This document shows positions 27,243 to 38,153 of a DNA stretch of 64,000 bases, piece by piece. The first letter of the stretch is position 1, and each line of letters opens with the position of its first letter. Source of the DNA: Dictyobacter kobayashii (GTDB taxonomy: Bacteria > Chloroflexota > Ktedonobacteria > Ktedonobacterales > Ktedonobacteraceae); assembly GCF_003967555.1 (NCBI RefSeq), contig NZ_BIFS01000001.1:5022001-5086000 (forward strand), given 5' to 3'. The notes beneath the pieces were generated by a model. It was not told the DNA's origin. It saw nothing but the letters and a program-made list of their open reading frames with translations, and made no database searches. The position numbers were made by a program, and so were the translations under genes.

Positions 27243-30200
27243 ATGAGTAAGAAGAATAAAGAAGATCAGGATAATGAGGTTAAGGATATTATAGTATTGA
27301 GTGAAAATTCTGAAGTCAGTGCTATTTATGATCCGGGTGATGATACTCAACGGAGATATAGATACCAGCATGCTTACGGAGTTATTTTGTTATTAGCAGC
27401 TGCATCAGGCAAAAAGTCCTATAAATCGATTTGGTGTGAACACTATGAAGATTTACTTGGTGAGAGGAACGATGGCCTGTATGATGCATATCAAATAAAA
27501 ACAAGACATCCAAGCTACGGCCTTTGGAATTTGACAGATGAAGCTTTAAAGCATAGTATTAAACGCTTTGTGATGCTACAAATCCTCTATCCAGAAAAAT
27601 TTCATAAGTTTATTTTTGTGTCTAATATGGGCTATGAAGATAGTAATGCTAAAAGGAAAGCTGGGCGTAGTGTTTCCCGAATGCTACAGCAGGTGCAAGA
27701 CAAATCTTTCCCCGATAATTTAGATATAGCAGCAAAGAAGTATTTTGAAGCTTTGATGAGTTATTGCTCATGTGATGCATCAGTTATGGTTGTTGTTTTT
27801 CGAAAACTGAAGTTATTAGTCGGCCCTGATCTTGATGGCTTTGAAGCTGTTATAGCTCAGGAACATTTGCCAATGATACCAGAATGTAGTGATTGCTCTG
27901 CTAAGGAGCTAGCCGAAATTAAAGAGTGGTTAATTGGACGTGTGTATCAGGCCTCTTCTTTAGTTTCTGATGATCCTAGCCGCCACTGGTTTGATATTAA
28001 TGATAAAAGTTCTATCGATCCAATGATTAAAGCTAAGGAACTTAGCATTAATGATATTTTAAACTTTTTTCAAACTAATGTTAGTGGCTCTAGAAGAAAA
28101 AGAAACAATCATATTCCCAATGAGCAGATCCTTGAAGCTCTTAATCTTTATTTAAATAAAATGTTTAAAGAAGATCAGTTTGCTAAGCTAGACCAAGCTG
28201 GAGAAACAGATCTAGATAAGTCTACTCTCTTGCGTGAAGTTTTTGTAGACTTGGATCTCAAACCACGAAATGACTTACAAAGGAACAGCCACTTACAACA
28301 AGGGCAATTAACGTTGTTCGATGAAATAGGGCCAAAATTAGATATTTATAGGGGTAATAATAAGTCACTTTCAGCAGTAGAATGTTTTTTTAAAGAAATT
28401 TACTTAAAAATTGTGCTCATTGGTGGACCTGGGCAGGGTAAATCTACATTGGGACAATATATCGCTCAAGTTCATAGAGGATTACTGCTTAAACGTGAAA
28501 ATGAACTACCGCATCTCAATGTTCTTGAGAAAGCTCATGAAAAAGAGATCAAACCTAAAAATGTTAGAGTTCCATTTCGTATTGTTTTAAAATACTTTGC
28601 ACAGTGGCTTTCTGATAAGCCAGATGTAGATAATGTCGAAGCTTATATTGCAGAACAGGTAGGAAAAGCTTCTGCAAGACAAGGAAAAATAAACTCTTCT
28701 GATATTCAAGAGATAATGCATTCTAAAAAGACTCTTGTGATATTTGACGGACTAGATGAAGTAACAGAAGTTAAGTTAAGACAACGAGTTCTTGATCTTA
28801 TAGAAGATTTTTTAGACCGTATATCACTGTTGCATATGGATGTGCAACTTATGGCTACGTCACGTCCAACAGGCTATAGTGATCAATTTAACCCAGCTAT
28901 TTTTTGGCACCTAGAACTACAACCAATGGCTACTACGACTGTACAAGAATACACATCTCGTTGGGCAGAAGCCAAAGTGCCTTCTGAAGAAGAGCGCCGA
29001 AGAGTTAAAGATACTTTGGAGGAGTGTTTGCAAGAAGAGCATACGCGCTTATTATTAACTACCCCTTTGCAAGTTACTATTGTTCTTTTAATTATAAAAG
29101 ACGGTGGACGTCCGCCATCTCAAAGAGAAGGTCTTTTTCAACATTACTGGACTACTATACTACGGCGTGAAAAATCAAAAGCCAGAGGAGTTATTCGCAC
29201 TGATGATACATTACTCTTTAATTTGCACGCATATTTAGGTTATCTTTTACATACTAAATCAGCATCTGAAAACGTTCGCTCTTTACTCCAGAAAGAAGAG
29301 TTTGAGAGTTTAGTGTATAAATTTTTAAAGTCAAATGATAGAGTTTCTTCAGACGACATTCTAAGGCAAAGAGCAGAGCAAATGGTCGAAGAGGCTAAAA
29401 ACCGTTTGGTTTTACTAGTAGAGCCAGAGCCAGATTTGTTTGGTTTTGAATTGAGATCTTTACAAGAGTTTTTTGCAGGTGCCTATTTAGCACAAACCGC
29501 TCAGGATACAATCCAAAGGTTTGCACGTTTGAAAGCTATTGCCAGATCGGAACATTGGAGGAATGTAGTTTTATTCTTTGCAGGACGTATTATACGTGAT
29601 TTTAGTGGTGAATCAGCTAATATACTTGAATTAGTGTGTAGGCCTATTGACCGTGAAATGCCAGATGTTTATTTGCGGCGTGGTTCATGGTTATCTTTGG
29701 ACATAGCAGCTGATGGTGTATTTGCTACAAATCGTAATTTGCAATACAGTGCTATAGAATATGCTTTAAATGTTCTTGACACTGGAATAACACTTACAGA
29801 TAGATCGCATTTAGATGCATCTATCAAACGTCTGTCACCAGAAGATCGGCGAGATATTTTAAGTAAACTACTTGGTCCGAAGTTACTTATGCTTCCTACC
29901 TCCCTTTTACCAGAAGTTTTAAGGATACATGCTCTGTTTATAGACAATAAAAAAGAATTGATGCAGGGGCTAGAACTATTGGTTTCGGATAATAGTAAAG
30001 ATAGTTTTTTTCACGCTATGGACCTGGCTTTTGGTTTTAAGTTAGATGTAATTTGGATAGTTAAGCAGTTAAAAGAAAATTGGGAACTTTGGCTGGATAA
30101 AGAACAAAATTTTCATATTTGGAAGTGGTTTGAGCTTGGTAATAGCCATTCACAAAAGGTAATATATGCTTTAGATTTATCAGTTGAACAAGCTTGTCAA

Positions 30201-31478
30201 TTATTAGATATATTTTATTTTATTCCCTATATGCAAGGGGAAAGAGTTAAACTACCTGAAAAAGTTGAAAATGCTGCTGAACAAGTTTTTTTATTCCTTC
30301 AATGTATTTGGTCTATAGGCTTTCTCGCTAGGTTTAGTTACTCTTCAATAAGCCCAAAAAGCAGTATAGCTCATTTAAATCTTGAAGCTTCTAGAAACAA
30401 ACGTTATAAAAAGGCGGGCGAATATGGGCTGAGTGAAGCCGTTGAAAAATTCTTATTGCGTAAAGATTTTCTTCCTCGAGTACGCATGGCATTATGGTGT
30501 TTATATTGGCTCACTCATGATCCAAATGATTTTAACTTAAGAGAATTTTTTTCTGAAGTTACTTGTTCTCCAGAAGTTTTTAATAATGATTTTGTTGAAA
30601 GATCATTAAGATGGTCTTGGCCTTTATTTTTGCCTGTTTTTGCAAAAAACAGGATAGAGGAAAGGATAGTAACAGATGATATATTATATTATTTGACATC
30701 AACTCAACAGTTATTAATAGATAATAAGATAAATAATATTACTAAAGTTATATTAAGGAATAAGCAAACTAAAGATAAAAATATTTTAAATATTTATTTA
30801 GATATAAGTAAGGAAGAAAATTTGCGGGAAATATCTGATGTCCTTGATAAGTTGGATATAAGTTCAGCTCATTTAGTTGAATTGTTTGTAATAAGTACCA
30901 TTGATGAACGCCAAAGGCTTTCCTTAGATTCAGGTTATTTTATTTTGAATTCTTTGGGAAAAAATATTAATGATCTAGATTATGTGACAAGTACTACCTG
31001 GCAGGCTGTGAGGCTTAAGTGGGTTATAGATTCTAATCTCATTGAGAAAGGAAAACAGCTTGTAGTAATGCTTTTGGGAAAAATGGAATCTAATGATAAT
31101 TATTTTGAGCCGGCAGTGAATCTACTTTTTAAATTATTAGCATACGACCAGGAATTATCAACGATGTTGCCTGCTGTTTTGAATGCGTTGGGAGATTGTG
31201 ATCTTAGCAAAATATATTCAATAGATGTTTACGTAGATGGATTATCTTTTAAAACAATCAATTATATTCTGACTCTTACTAGCTTCCAAAACGAGAAACT
31301 GCGAAGAGGAGTGTTATTCTTATTTGGAATAATTATTAACAATAACGCCAGTAGATTAAGATCAGGAAAAAATACAATTTTTTCGAGGTTGAAAAATGTT
31401 AGAATTGACTGGAATGCGGTAACACCTCTATTGGAAAGCTCTAATCGATCAGAAAATGCTATAGGGTATAGCGGTACC
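27243..31478 (+). pseudogene. DUF4297-NACHT antiviral STAND ATPase, cut by IS3 (5' part)
   Basis: First 1412 codons of a 1513-aa protein whose last 101 codons are at 32737-33042. Residues ~35-230 form a DUF4297 (Cap4-like) nuclease domain, with YQHAYG, WCEHYEDLL and YQIKT supplying candidate PD-(D/E)xK residues. A NACHT ATPase follows: Walker A GGPGQGKST near residue 393, Walker B TLVIFDGLDEV near 498, and the TSRPTGY sensor. The remaining ~800 residues are helical, the sensor region in Avs-type STAND defence proteins. By family, phage-protein binding would drive oligomerisation and DNA cutting. Very AT-rich, as expected of a transferred gene. The insertion truncates the sensor C-terminus, so function is doubtful. 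Confidence 0.85.
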
Positions 31479-31554
31479 GTTTGTCAAGACAAAAAACGGG
31501 CCCAAATAAGATAAAACTCAGCAACATGAGAATGAGTATTTTACGTTACGCTTA

Positions 31555-32400
31555 TCAACGTTGCCGATAGATTTGAGCTGGCGTTTGATAGTCAAGTGAC
31601 TGATGCAAACGCTGGTGATTATAAAATTCAAAGTACGCTTGTATTCCGTTCCTTACGTCCTTAACGTTTTGATACTCCCTGAGATAAATGTCTTCATATT
31701 TCAGAGAGCGCCAGAGCCGCTCCACAAAAATGTTGTCTAAGGCTCTTCCTCTCCCATCCCAGCTGATGCGAATATGATTGGCTTGCAATCGCTGCACAAA
31801 CTCTGTGCTCGTAAATTGGACCCCCTGATCGCTATTGAAAATGGTTGGCGTCGCTTGGTTCAAAGCTCGCTCCAAGGCTTCCAGGCAAAAACTCGTATCT
31901 AAGGTGATGGAGAGTTCCCAGGAAAGCACGTAGCGGCTCCACCAATCCAGCACAGCGACCAGGTAGACAAACCCGCGTGCCAGGCGGATATAGGTGATAT
32001 CCGTGCTCCACACTTGGTTCACAGTGGTGATCTCCACATTGCGCAGCAGGTAGGGAAATCGTTGCTCCACAGCTCCAGGCTGGCTCAGGCGCGGATGAGG
32101 ATAGATCGTTTCTAAACCCATCGTGCGAAGCAGGCGACGGACCCGTTTGCGTTCGACTCCATAGCCTTGTTGGTTGAGCCAGTTTGTCATTTTTCGTGTG
32201 CCATAAAACGGCGTCCGCGTGTATTGCTCATCTAATAAGCGCATCAACATGAGATCTTCCTCACTGACTGCAACGGGTTGATAGTAGTAGCTCGAACGCG
32301 CAAGCCCCAGCAGTTCACACTGGCGTCCAATGGAAAGCTGCGGATCGTTAGGATCGATGAGTTGGCGCTTGTGCTCAACGGAGCTGGCCTGATTTTTTTT
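31555..32400 (-). CDS. IS3-family transposase OrfB (integrase domain)
   Basis: rve-type integrase core with D in STDITYIRL, D in NSDQGVQF and E in DNIFVERLWRSLKYE, followed by the Q-R-L-H-Q-S-L-x-Y-x-T-P end. The first ATG in this frame is at 32250, but the typical OrfB start region (KRQLIDPNDPQLS..R.CELLGL..S.YYY) lies upstream and open back to the A9 run at about 32400. Synthesis as an OrfAB fusion by frameshifting is therefore expected. Confidence 0.9.
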   Translation of the reverse strand, partial: KKNQASSVEHKRQLIDPNDPQLSIGRQCELLGLARSSYYYQPVAVSEEDLMLMRLLDEQYTRTPFYGTRKMTNWLNQQGYGVERKRVRRLLRTMGLETIYPHPRLSQPGAVEQRFPYLLRNVEITTVNQVWSTDITYIRLARGFVYLVAVLDWWSRYVLSWELSITLDTSFCLEALERALNQATPTIFNSDQGVQFTSTEFVQRLQANHIRISWDGRGRALDNIFVERLWRSLKYEDIYLREYQNVKDVRNGIQAYFEFYNHQRLHQSLDYQTPAQIYRQR

Positions 32401-32665
32401 TCAACCAGTCCAGTTCCACTTTCAACTGACCGATTTGTTGATACAAGGGCGCTGTGAGGTCTTCCTCACTTTTTTCCTGGCCAGGACCGCGTGTCGAGAA
32501 CACGGCAGGTAATCCGTCAAGCGCTTGTTTTTTCCATTGAGCAATTTGTGTTGGATGAACCCCATACTCAGCCGCTATTTCGTTGGCGGTTTTGTTGCCG
32601 CGAATGGCTTCGAGTGCTATTTTTGCTTTCAATTCTGCGCTGTATCGTTTGCGTGGTCCTGCCAT
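32375..32665 (-). CDS. IS3-family transposase OrfA (HTH)
   Basis: 96 aa. N-terminal helix-turn-helix (KIALEAIRGNKTANEIAAEYG...QIAQWKK) and a C-terminal leucine-zipper-like helix (LYQQIGQLKVELDWLKKK) typical of OrfA of the IS3/IS150 groups. It binds the IS ends and regulates or combines with OrfB. The gene ends just after the slippery A9 run. Confidence 0.9.
   Translation of the reverse strand: MAGPRKRYSAELKAKIALEAIRGNKTANEIAAEYGVHPTQIAQWKKQALDGLPAVFSTRGPGQEKSEEDLTAPLYQQIGQLKVELDWLKKKSGQLR
32393..32401 (-). promoter_or_regulatory. Programmed -1 frameshift site of the IS3 element
   Basis: Nine A residues on the coding strand (T9 on +) near the end of orfA. OrfA reads TTG-AAA-AAA-AAA-TCA. Slipping back by one base gives AAA-AAA-AAT-CAG and enters the orfB frame (K-K-N-Q-A-S-S-V-E-H-K-R-Q-L). 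This is the known IS3-family mechanism for making the OrfAB transposase. Confidence 0.75.
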
Positions 32666-32736
32666 AATCTTTCTCCTTTTGCACTCATTCTGATACAGCT
32701 ATTTTATCTTATTTGCCTGTCCAGGATTCCGGTACC

Positions 32737-33042
32737 ATCATAGGGATTGCGCTTTTAACTATCTCAAATTTCCCAATAGAAGAAGATAATTATCTTGCTT
32801 GGTTATGTGATAGAGTGTCAAAGGCAAGCGAAAGAAATGAAGTGGGATTTTGGGTTAAATTTTTATCGAACATTTCTAAAATAGAGCCTGACAACACATG
32901 CTGGCAACCGTTTTTAGTTTCTATTTTAAGCAATTCAAAGCTATACTCTGGTAGCATTTTAAATGCTGCTATGGAAAACTATGCTACATTAAAAGCAGAT
33001 GGCAAATTTATTAATTCAGATATCGATCGGTTGCTAGAATAG
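32737..33042 (+). pseudogene. 3' part of the DUF4297-NACHT gene
   Basis: Last 101 codons of the STAND protein, beginning I-I-G-I-A-L-L after the GGTACC repeat and ending N-S-D-I-D-R-L-L-E. It continues the helical sensor region. The open frame could start at a TTG inside the IS end (32713), but that start is an artefact of the insertion. Confidence 0.85.
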
Positions 33043-33115
33043 ACAAATTAGTGAGCATTTTCTCTGCTAGCAAAAAATTTTGAGGATGTGCTGTAGTTGC
33101 TCAGAATGTGCGCGT

Positions 33116-33831
33116 CTAATAGTCCCAGCTTTCGTGGCCGAGGGGGGCGCGGTTCAGTTCCTGGCGGTAGTGGGTCCACTGGGGCATGAAGGTATTCATA
33201 TAGTTTATGAAACGTTCGTTGTGGTGGCGTTCCAGTAGATGGACGAGTTCGTGGACGACGATGTATTCCAGGCAGTGCGCAGGCTTTTTGGCGAGTTCGA
33301 GGTTGAGCCAGATGCGCTGCGCTTTGATGTTGCAGGTTCCCCATTTGGTTTTCATTTGTTTAACTCCCCAGTCGCTGGCGTGTACTCCAATGATGGGTTC
33401 CCATTTGGTGAGTAGGGGGCGATCTCTTCTTTGAGGCGGCGGCGATACCAGGCGTGGAGGACGCGTTCGCGGGTGGCGGTATCGCTGCCAGGTCGTACGT
33501 TGAGATCCATGGTTTTGTTGTTGCGAAGGCTCACGCCGGGTGAGCCTTCGCGGTAGATGACGTTGAGCAGGTAGCGAGTTCCCTGGTAGTAGTGGCTCTC
33601 GCCGCTGACAAACTCACGGCTGGATTGGCGTTCCTGGCTGGCAAATCGGGTTTGCTGATGCTTTATCCAGGTCAGTTTCGAGATCGTAAAAAGGCGTACC
33701 GCTTCATCATTCACGCGCAATGGTGCCGCCACCCGTATCCGCCCATTCGGTGGATAGACACCAAGATGGAGATTCTTGATGTCCTTCCGAAACACATCCA
33801 CTACAAAACCATTGACGATGATCTGGTGCAT
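33116..33831 (-). CDS. YgjP/DUF45-type metallopeptidase, frameshifted
   Basis: M48/WLM-related zinc-peptidase-like protein of the YgjP family, often encoded behind hsdR; role unknown. Two frames: 33831-33352 gives the N-terminal part, and the second to 33116 gives the zinc motif HELVH and the C-terminal PQW. Adding one base in the G5 run at 33415-33419 restores the normal linker (APLLTKWEPIIGV, then MKTKWGTCN) and a ~238-aa protein, the usual length. It starts 1 bp after the hsdR stop, so it belongs to the R-M operon. Confidence 0.82.
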
Positions 33832-33832
33832 C

Positions 33833-36800
33833 CTAGTACTCTTTCTGTTTCTTCACTACCTGGAAAATCTGGTTTTCCAATGGTTCTAATTCCTCGTTTG
33901 TCTGACCATTATATGTTGCGCGCAGGACTTTGCGAATCTCAATCCTGACCTCTTTTTCTTTAGCATAATTGTTGCGCCAACTATCCTTTCTGATATTCCG
34001 TACGGCGCTATCCAATGCTTTGGCAATCGCCTCTTGATTGGTAGTACGTGAATCATAGGCTGCCAGTTGATCATAGATGGCTTTTTGCCCTGGTGTTTTG
34101 AGCGCGTCGGGATAGGGCCGGTCGGTGTTGTCATTGGGATTTTTGACTTTGTTGGCAAGGTTGGTGAGCTCATCCAGATAGCGTTTATAGTCCATGGCTT
34201 CTTCCTGGCGTTTTTTGATCAGGTTGTCGAGGAGGATGGACATATTGTCGTAGTAGGCTGGATTGAGCGGCTGTTCGTTGATGATGACTTTGCGCAGGTT
34301 GTTTTCGATGGTTTCGGCCATGGCTCCCTTGTTGGTGGTCAGTCCTTTGGGGAGCTTTTTCTCCAGTGCGCCGATACCCTGGTTGACGATCATGTCGATC
34401 AGCGAGATATCTTCAAAGGCGGAGAGGGTCTCGCTCTCTTCGGCGCGGATATAGGTGTCGATCAGGTGGCGCATAGCTGGTTCGTAGACTTTGAGGTCGA
34501 CGTTGTCACCGGCAAAGTTTTTGACTTCGGCACAGACCATTTCATAGTGCCTGACCTCTTTTTTCAGGATCTCGATTTCCTGGGGTGAGTAGCCGGCTTC
34601 GGGCAGGTCGTTGGCGAGATTGGTAAAGCTGCGGAGCAGGGTAGCTGTGAGTTTATAGAGCATGCCGCGCCGGGGCTCGGTGTCTTGCAGGCCAGTGGGA
34701 TCAGATGTGCCGTTGGCGCAGAAGTAGCGTAGATAGTCGAGGGTATCCTGGGGAGGATCGACCGCTTCGTCGCAGAGGGCTTTGATCTTCTCACGGGCCT
34801 CGTCTAACTTCTGACGACCTTTCTTGATGCGGTCACTTAAGAGTCCTTCAACGTCTTGCTTTTCATAGCCCTCCAGCGCTTCTGACGTGTAGTCGGTGAT
34901 GGAGTTTTCCAGGCTCTTAAAGAGATCCTTGTAGTCGATGATGTAGCCATATTCTTTGTCCTCACCATCGAGCCGATTGACGCGACAGATGGCCTGGAAG
35001 AGTCCATGGTCCTGCATCTTTTTGTCGATGTAGAGATAGGTGGCTGACGGTGCATCGAAGCCGGTTAAGAGTTTGTCCACCACGATCAGCAGCTTCATTT
35101 GACCTGGTGTCTCGATGAATTTTTTCTTGACCTCTTTCTCGAACGCTTCCGGGGTCTGGTTGCCGAGCATCTTATTATAGATCTCATATTGCCGGAGCTT
35201 CTCGGTCTGGCCTTCGCCTGTCTCTTCTTTGCTGACATCGGAGGGCGAGGGTTTATAGGAGGTGACGATGGCGCATTTGTCGAAGCCGCGTGCCAGGAAG
35301 AGTTCATAGAGTTTACAGGCCTGATAGATGCTGCCGGAGACGAGCATGGCGTTGCCTCGGCCGTTCTCCAGGCGTTCTTTGAGTTCCATGTCGAGTAGGA
35401 TATCGGCAACGATCTTTTCGAGGCGGGACTGTGAGCTGAGCACCTTTTGCATGGTGCCCCACTTCTGTTTGAGTCTGGTGAGGGCGGCGGGATTGAGGCC
35501 TTTGGTTTTGGCGGCAAACCATTGGTCGATCTTTTTGGGTGAGGTCAGGCTTTGCTCGATGTTGCGGGCCTCGTAACGCAGGTCCAGGACTACTTGATCC
35601 CTGACGGCTTCGTCAAATTTATAGGTGTGGATGTAGGTACCGAAGGTCTCGATGCTGGTCTCTTTGTCCGCTTTGAGGAGTGGGGTGCCGGTGAAGCCGA
35701 TGAACATGGCGTTGGGCAGGATCTCCTTCATTGCGTGGTGGAGCGCGCCGGACTGGGTGCGGTGACATTCATCGACAAAGACATAGATGTCGCCTTTGGG
35801 CTTGAAGTCCGGAGGCAGGTTGCTTTTAAGCTCCTCAATAAAATCTTCTGCCGTCAGTTCTTTCTTGCCGACGAATTTATGGATCAGTGAGCAGATGAGC
35901 CAGGGAATGGTCTGGTTGAGTTGTGCTAGCAGGTCTTTGCCGCTACTGGTGCGATAGATCTCTTCATCGACGCCCAGAAAGACCTTCTCGATCTGCTCGT
36001 CGAGCTCGGTGCGGTCGGTGATGATCAAGACCCGTGAATCCGTGACGTGTTCGCGGATCCACTTGGCGAGCCAGACCATCGTCAGGCTCTTACCGCTTCC
36101 CTGACTATGCCAGATAATGCCGCCCTCGCGCTTGCGAATACGCTCCTGGGCTGCACGTACCCCGAAATATTGGTTGGGACGACACAACTTCTTGGTTCCG
36201 GCGTCAAAGATAATAAAATCGTGGATGATCTCCAGGAAGCGCTGCTTCTCACAGAGCTGTGTCAATGAGCGATCCAGCGGACTCTCGATGCTACTCTTTT
36301 CTTTCCAGGTCAGATAATATTTCTCAGGCGTCTCAATGGTCCCATAGCGTAGCCCTCGGTGTCGCTGCCAGCCATGACCAGTTGCATAGTGGTAAAGAAG
36401 TGCCTGATATAGTCTGGCTTCTGATTGATGATATTCTGGCGTATGCCTTCGCTTACCGAAACTACTGAGCGCTTCAGTTCCAGCACACCGAGGGCGATGC
36501 CATTGACGTAGATGGCCACATCGGGCCGCTTATTGTTTTTGCCCTTGACTGCCACCTCTTCCGCGATGGCGAAATCATTATTGAGTGGCTCTTTCCAATC
36601 GATCAGCCAGACCGTCACATTGTTCTCGCCCACATCTGGTTTGACTTTGACCCCATAGCGCAGCAGCGTATAGACCTCCTGGTTAAGATCATAGAGACTC
36701 CTGACCTGATCGCCTGCCACCTTATTCAGCTCAAATAAAGCCTTGTCGATTACCGTCTTAGTATAGCCTTGCCGCTCCAGAAAGCTGCGCAGTGCTGTAT

Positions 36801-36921
36801 CTATGATATTCCGATTGTCCTGGTGATCCAACTTACCCAGATAGTCATAGCCTAAAGATTTACGAAACAACTTAACAACTCGATCCTGCGTAGCCCGTTC
36901 ACGCTGACCGACTGTACTCAT
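33833..36921 (-). CDS. hsdR: Type I restriction enzyme R subunit (HsdR), frameshifted
   Basis: About 1029 aa once corrected. The N-terminal frame (36921-36310) holds the nuclease core RPDVAIYVNGIALGVLELK (D, ExK). The second frame (to 33833) holds the SF2 translocase: Walker A SQGSGKS, motif II VDECHRTQ, motif III FTGTPL and ICRVNRLDG. The break is near 36351: GAG-GGC-TAC needs one more C to read G-L-R-Y-G and join the halves. The complex moves DNA and cuts at unmethylated invading DNA. The start overlaps the hsdS stop by 4 nt. Confidence 0.92.
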
Positions 36922-38153
36922 ATCAACCTCGTCTTCCCTGTGAGTAACTCCTGCATCATTCCTTGCTTTAAAGCGCGAGTCTTATCACGCTTCCGCTCTA
37001 GTGCAGTAATTTCAGCATCCATGTCTGTGAGAATAGCAGAGATGGCTTGTTGTTCTGGTAATGGAGGAAACGGAATTTGTAATGTCTTCACATCCCTACT
37101 ATTGATTGCTGGATAATTTGAGCCTGTAAGCAGTGACTCAATCTGTTTCTCGATTTCATCTGCAAACAGATGAAAATATACATAACTAGAGTCAACAATA
37201 GTTTGGTAGCATCGTAGGACAGAAAATCCCGTAGAGCAAACCAAATTAGACATGTCATCGATAATATACAAGTGAGATTTTAGATTAGGCCTAACTGTCG
37301 AGAACAAAATATCATTCTTTTTAACTTTTCTTCTAGCTCGCGATGGTGCATCACGAAAGTTAATCTCTGCGTATTTTCGCAAAACACCAGTATCAACATC
37401 TTCAAGTGATATATATTTGAATGAGTAATCTGAAGGTGTATTGCTGTTTAGATTATCATTATCAATTTCAGCAATTTCTCCAAGTTTTTTGACCTCCCAC
37501 TCACCACTAAACCCGGGCAGCCGTGTTTTTCCTGTGAGGAGTTGCTGCATTGTTGCTTGCTTGATATCGCGCTTCTTGGCGATGAGTTTGTCTAGCGATG
37601 TGATCAGTGTGTCCACATCGGAGAGGGCCGTGGCGATGGCTTTTTGTTCAGCGAGAGGGGGGAATAGGATTACTTGACTAGTAATTTCTTCTTTTCTAAC
37701 ATGCAAAAGTGTTGCTTTAAATCCATGTGCACTTTGCTCAATTTCTTTAGTTGCAAATTGAAGGGCTCTATAGAGCCATAGGAAATTTACACCTTTACGA
37801 GGGATAATCCGGTAAATATGCTGATTTAGAACAGCTCTTGGACCATTCCAAATTGTCGGACCAAAAGATACGCCACGTGTACCTGCCCAAGCGAAAAGAA
37901 TTGTTCCTGGTTCAACCAACCAGGATTCATCCGGGATTCCATTAAAGTAGTTGAATTCCTCTGAACCATTTAAATTTTGTATTCTAATTATAGGTAAACC
38001 TTCTTTTGACCAATCAGAAGGGCGAAAACCATAGCCATTAGAGAAATTGGAAAGTTCACCTATAGTTTTATTTGACCAATCAATGATCGCATTGTCATTC
38101 TCATTCTGGATGAGCTCTTGTTTTAATTTGGTATTTTTAGTTTCGATTACCAT
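36918..38153 (-). CDS. hsdS: Type I specificity subunit (HsdS)
   Basis: 411 aa with two target recognition domains (residues ~25-170 and ~225-370), each followed by the conserved helical segment: LFPPLAEQKAIATAL...DTLITSLDKLIAKK and FPPLPEQQAISAIL...DAEITALERKR. The repeated QQLLTGKTRL / QELLTGKTRL ends confirm the two-fold structure. It sets the bipartite DNA site for methylation and cutting. It is AT-richer than hsdM and hsdR, common for exchangeable specificity genes. It overlaps hsdM by 7 nt. Intact frame. Confidence 0.93.
   Translation of the reverse strand: MVIETKNTKLKQELIQNENDNAIIDWSNKTIGELSNFSNGYGFRPSDWSKEGLPIIRIQNLNGSEEFNYFNGIPDESWLVEPGTILFAWAGTRGVSFGPTIWNGPRAVLNQHIYRIIPRKGVNFLWLYRALQFATKEIEQSAHGFKATLLHVRKEEITSQVILFPPLAEQKAIATALSDVDTLITSLDKLIAKKRDIKQATMQQLLTGKTRLPGFSGEWEVKKLGEIAEIDNDNLNSNTPSDYSFKYISLEDVDTGVLRKYAEINFRDAPSRARRKVKKNDILFSTVRPNLKSHLYIIDDMSNLVCSTGFSVLRCYQTIVDSSYVYFHLFADEIEKQIESLLTGSNYPAINSRDVKTLQIPFPPLPEQQAISAILTDMDAEITALERKRDKTRALKQGMMQELLTGKTRLI

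Larger units (their letters stand above)
31479..32730 (-). mobile_element. IS3-family insertion sequence in the NACHT gene
   Basis: 1252 bp. GGTACC occurs at both edges (31473-31478 and 32731-32736). Removing one copy plus the element restores an uninterrupted frame (S-G-T-I-I-G-I-A-L-L), so these are the target-site repeats; the exact duplication may be 3-6 bp because the target is palindromic. Subterminal inverted similarity includes AAATAAGATAAAA at each end. It carries overlapping orfA and orfB on (-). Confidence 0.88.

Noticed and set aside
31479..31514. NACHT protein end at 31514 as a natural C-terminus
   Set aside because: The last 12 codons come from the IS3 end; the true continuation is in frame at 32737.
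34067..34588. 173-codon (+) open frame opposite hsdR and similar long frames opposite hsd, VirB4 and nth genes
   Set aside because: They mirror well-supported genes on the other strand and have no family features.
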